DNA from: Pseudomonas chlororaphis
Lineage (GTDB): Bacteria > Pseudomonadota > Gammaproteobacteria > Pseudomonadales > Pseudomonadaceae
Reading direction: 5' to 3'
Assembly: GCA_001023535.1 (NCBI GenBank)
Contig: CP011020.1
Location: 3,609,734-3,673,733 of the forward strand
DNA: 64,000 bases
Part shown: positions 62,189 to 64,000 of the stretch, piece after piece
Layout: every line of letters begins with the position of its first letter
How positions within the stretch are numbered: the first letter of the stretch is position 1
Notes under the pieces: model-generated
Database searches by the model: none
Told to the model about the DNA's origin: nothing
The model's input: the letters and a program-made list of their open reading frames with translations, nothing else
Made by a program: the position numbers and the translations under genes

Positions 62189-64000
62189 GACTGCGCCTCT
62201 TGTGCTACTCGAATGCCGACCTGTGCGCACAGCGCCAGGAAATTCGGGAACGACGTGGCGACGTTGGCGCAGTCATGGATGCGAATCGGCGCGCTGGCGC
62301 GCAACGATGCAACGCTGAAGGCCATGGCAATGCGGTGATCGCCGTGACCATGGACTTCGCCGCCGCCGATCTGGCCGCCGTCGATGATGATGCCGTCCGG
62401 TGTCGGTTGGCACTTCACGCCCAGGGCCAGCAGGCCGTCGGCCATTACCTGGATACGATCCGACTCCTTGACCCGCAGCTCTTCAGCACCGGTCAGCACT
62501 GTGCGGCCTTCGGCACAGGCAGCGGCCACGAACAGCACCGGGAACTCGTCGATGGCCAGCGGAACCAAAGCCTCCGGAATCTCGATACCCTTGAGTTTAG
62601 CCGCTCTTACGCGAAGGTCCGCCACCGGTTCACCGCCCACTTCACGCTGGTTCTCCAGGGTGATGTCGGCGCCCATCAGGCGCAGGATGTCGATCACGCC
62701 GGTGCGGGTCGGGTTGATACCCACATGTTCGAGCACCAGTTCGGAGCCCTCGGCGATGGACGCGGCCACCAGGAAGAATGCCGACGACGAGATATCGCCA
62801 GGGACTTCGATGTGAGTCGCGGTCAGCTTGCTGCCGGACTCGACCGACGCAGTTGCGCCGTTGACGGTGACCGGGTAGCCGAAGCCACGCAGCATGCGCT
62901 CGGTGTGATCACGAGTGGGCGCAGGCTCGGTCACGGTGGTCTTGCCTTCGGCGTAGAGACCAGCCAGCAGCAGACAGGATTTCACCTGCGCACTGGCCAT
63001 CGGCATGGTGTAGGTCAGCCCCTTGAGCTTGTTGCCGCCACGGATGGTCATCGGTGGACGACCTTCGGCAGCCGTCTCGATGACCGCACCCATTTCCCGC
63101 AACGGGTTGGCGACACGGTTCATCGGCCGCTTGGACAGCGAGGCGTCGCCGGTCAGCGTGCTGTCGAAATCCTGCGCGGCCAGCAGGCCGGACAGCAGGC
63201 GCATCGACGTCCCGGAGTTCCCCAGGTAGATCGGCCCAGGCGCTGGCTTCAAGCCATGCAGCCCGACACCGTGGATGGTCACGCGACCGTGGTGCGGACC
63301 TTCGATGACCACGCCCATGTCGCGAAACGCCTGCAGCGTCGCCAGGGCGTCTTCGCCTTCGAGGAAGCCTTCCACCTCGGTCACGCCTTCGGCCAGGGAG
63401 CCGAGCATGATCGAGCGGTGGGAAATCGATTTATCGCCCGGTACACGAATACGCCCACTCAGGGAGCCACCAGGTTGTGCCAGGAAAATCAGATCGTTGG
63501 AGTTCATAGCGTCCACATAGGCCCGACGGGCCAGGATTTTACTGAAATGCTCGCGGGCCACCCTGGCGCGTGTGAAAACGCCCAGCAATTGGTGCCCGTC
63601 CCCTGCATCGACCGCGTCGCGCAAGGCGTCGAGATCGCTGCGAAATGTATCGAGTGTGCGCAGGACAGCTTCGCGGTTGGCGAGGAAGATGTCGTGCCAC
63701 ATGACCGGGTCGCTACCGGCGATTCTCGTGAAATCGCGGAAACCGCCGGCAGCGTAACGGAAGATCTCAAGATTTTCATTGCGTTTGGCCAATGAATCCA
63801 CCAACCCGAACGCCAACAGATGCGGCAAATGGCTGGTGGCGGCCAAGACTTCATCGTGGCGCTCGACCTGCATATGCTCGACGTCGGCGCCCAGCTCGCG
63901 CCAGAGGCGGTCCACCACCGCCAATGCAGCCGGATCGGTCTGCTCCAGCGGCGTCAGGATCACCTTGTGCCGGCGAAACAGCTCGGCGTTGGAGGCTTCC
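62185..64000 (-). CDS. aroA: Bifunctional prephenate/arogenate dehydrogenase–EPSP synthase (TyrA–AroA fusion), C-terminal part
   Basis: The gene enters from beyond the right edge. The first 165 or so residues in the window are the end of a TyrA domain ([68 protein letters not shown]). After [20 protein letters not shown] a complete 3-phosphoshikimate 1-carboxyvinyltransferase follows, with [51 protein letters not shown] and [13 protein letters not shown]. The fusion links tyrosine synthesis with the shikimate pathway and is normal in Pseudomonas. It overlaps cmk by 4 bases. Confidence 0.97.
   Translation of the reverse strand, partial: EASNAELFRRHKVILTPLEQTDPAALAVVDRLWRELGADVEHMQVERHDEVLAATSHLPHLLAFGLVDSLAKRNENLEIFRYAAGGFRDFTRIAGSDPVMWHDIFLANREAVLRTLDTFRSDLDALRDAVDAGDGHQLLGVFTRARVAREHFSKILARRAYVDAMNSNDLIFLAQPGGSLSGRIRVPGDKSISHRSIMLGSLAEGVTEVEGFLEGEDALATLQAFRDMGVVIEGPHHGRVTIHGVGLHGLKPAPGPIYLGNSGTSMRLLSGLLAAQDFDSTLTGDASLSKRPMNRVANPLREMGAVIETAAEGRPPMTIRGGNKLKGLTYTMPMASAQVKSCLLLAGLYAEGKTTVTEPAPTRDHTERMLRGFGYPVTVNGATASVESGSKLTATHIEVPGDISSSAFFLVAASIAEGSELVLEHVGINPTRTGVIDILRLMGADITLENQREVGGEPVADLRVRAAKLKGIEIPEALVPLAIDEFPVLFVAAACAEGRTVLTGAEELRVKESDRIQVMADGLLALGVKCQPTPDGIIIDGGQIGGGEVHGHGDHRIAMAFSVASLRASAPIRIHDCANVATSFPNFLALCAQVGIRVAQEAQS

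Noticed and set aside
62200..63795. Long plus-strand frame opposite aroA
   Set aside because: It is a shadow of the clearly recognised EPSP synthase and TyrA domains on the other strand.

Overview
The window is a stretch of chromosome from a Pseudomonas of the fluorescens group. The support is conserved gene neighbourhoods: ohrR–ohr, efp–earP, oprI–L,D-transpeptidase–tesA–ABC exporter–greB, mltF–tatD–chemoreceptor, kdpFABC-DE, and ihfB–rpsA–cmk–tyrA/aroA. Further support is the high G+C coding style and many REP-type palindromes of two families (core GTGGGAGC..GCTTGCTCGCG and core GTGGCGAGGGGATTTATCCCCG). No rRNA, tRNA, insertion sequence, prophage or CRISPR array was seen. All identifications come from reading the sequence; none was checked against a database.

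Layout. 1–4.7 kb: the start of a YcaQ-like gene, a DUF1127 peptide, a LysR regulator, a TSUP permease, then the peroxide-stress pair ohrR/ohr with a secreted esterase. 4.8–6.6 kb: elongation factor P and its rhamnosyltransferase EarP. 6.7–12.8 kb: a small membrane protein overlapping a Gre-like factor, cysB, a universal stress protein, a 5'-nucleotidase, a ketopantoate reductase-like enzyme, DAHP synthase and a small acetyltransferase. 13.4–19.6 kb: the envelope group oprI, L,D-transpeptidase, tesA, ABC exporter, then greB. 19.6–28.8 kb: DoxX, MltF, TatD, a chemoreceptor, a thioesterase, CHAD and patatin proteins. 29–37 kb: the complete kdp potassium-uptake operon with its two-component system. 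37.3–40.6 kb: an ethanolamine permease behind a good sigma-54 promoter candidate, a DUF1989 protein and a ComEA-like protein. 41–58.3 kb: a complete Wzx/Wzy-type O-antigen locus. 58.5–64 kb: lapA-like, ihfB, a lipoprotein, rpsA, cmk and the fused tyrA–aroA gene, which runs off the end.

The most interesting region is the O-antigen locus. It sits between ihfB and wbpM/comEA, the usual Pseudomonas position. It encodes dTDP-L-rhamnose synthesis (rmlB, rmlD, rmlA), an RmlC fused to an FdtA/QdtA-type 3,4-ketoisomerase, a matching sugar aminotransferase, and a sugar N-acyltransferase placed alone at the far end on the other strand. It also encodes a candidate dTDP-rhamnose 4-epimerase, WbpM, a WbpV-like reductase and a WbpL-like initiating transferase, plus Wzx, Wzy, Wzz, a CysE-like acetyltransferase and two glycosyltransferases. 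One initiating plus two further transferases suggests a trisaccharide repeat: a 2-acetamido-2,6-dideoxyhexose, L-rhamnose or 6-deoxy-L-talose, and a 3-acylamido-3,6-dideoxyhexose. The fused RmlC–ketoisomerase places both fates of dTDP-4-keto-6-deoxyglucose on one polypeptide. The same dTDP-rhamnose pool is needed by EarP, which links O-antigen sugar supply to translation of polyproline motifs through EF-P.
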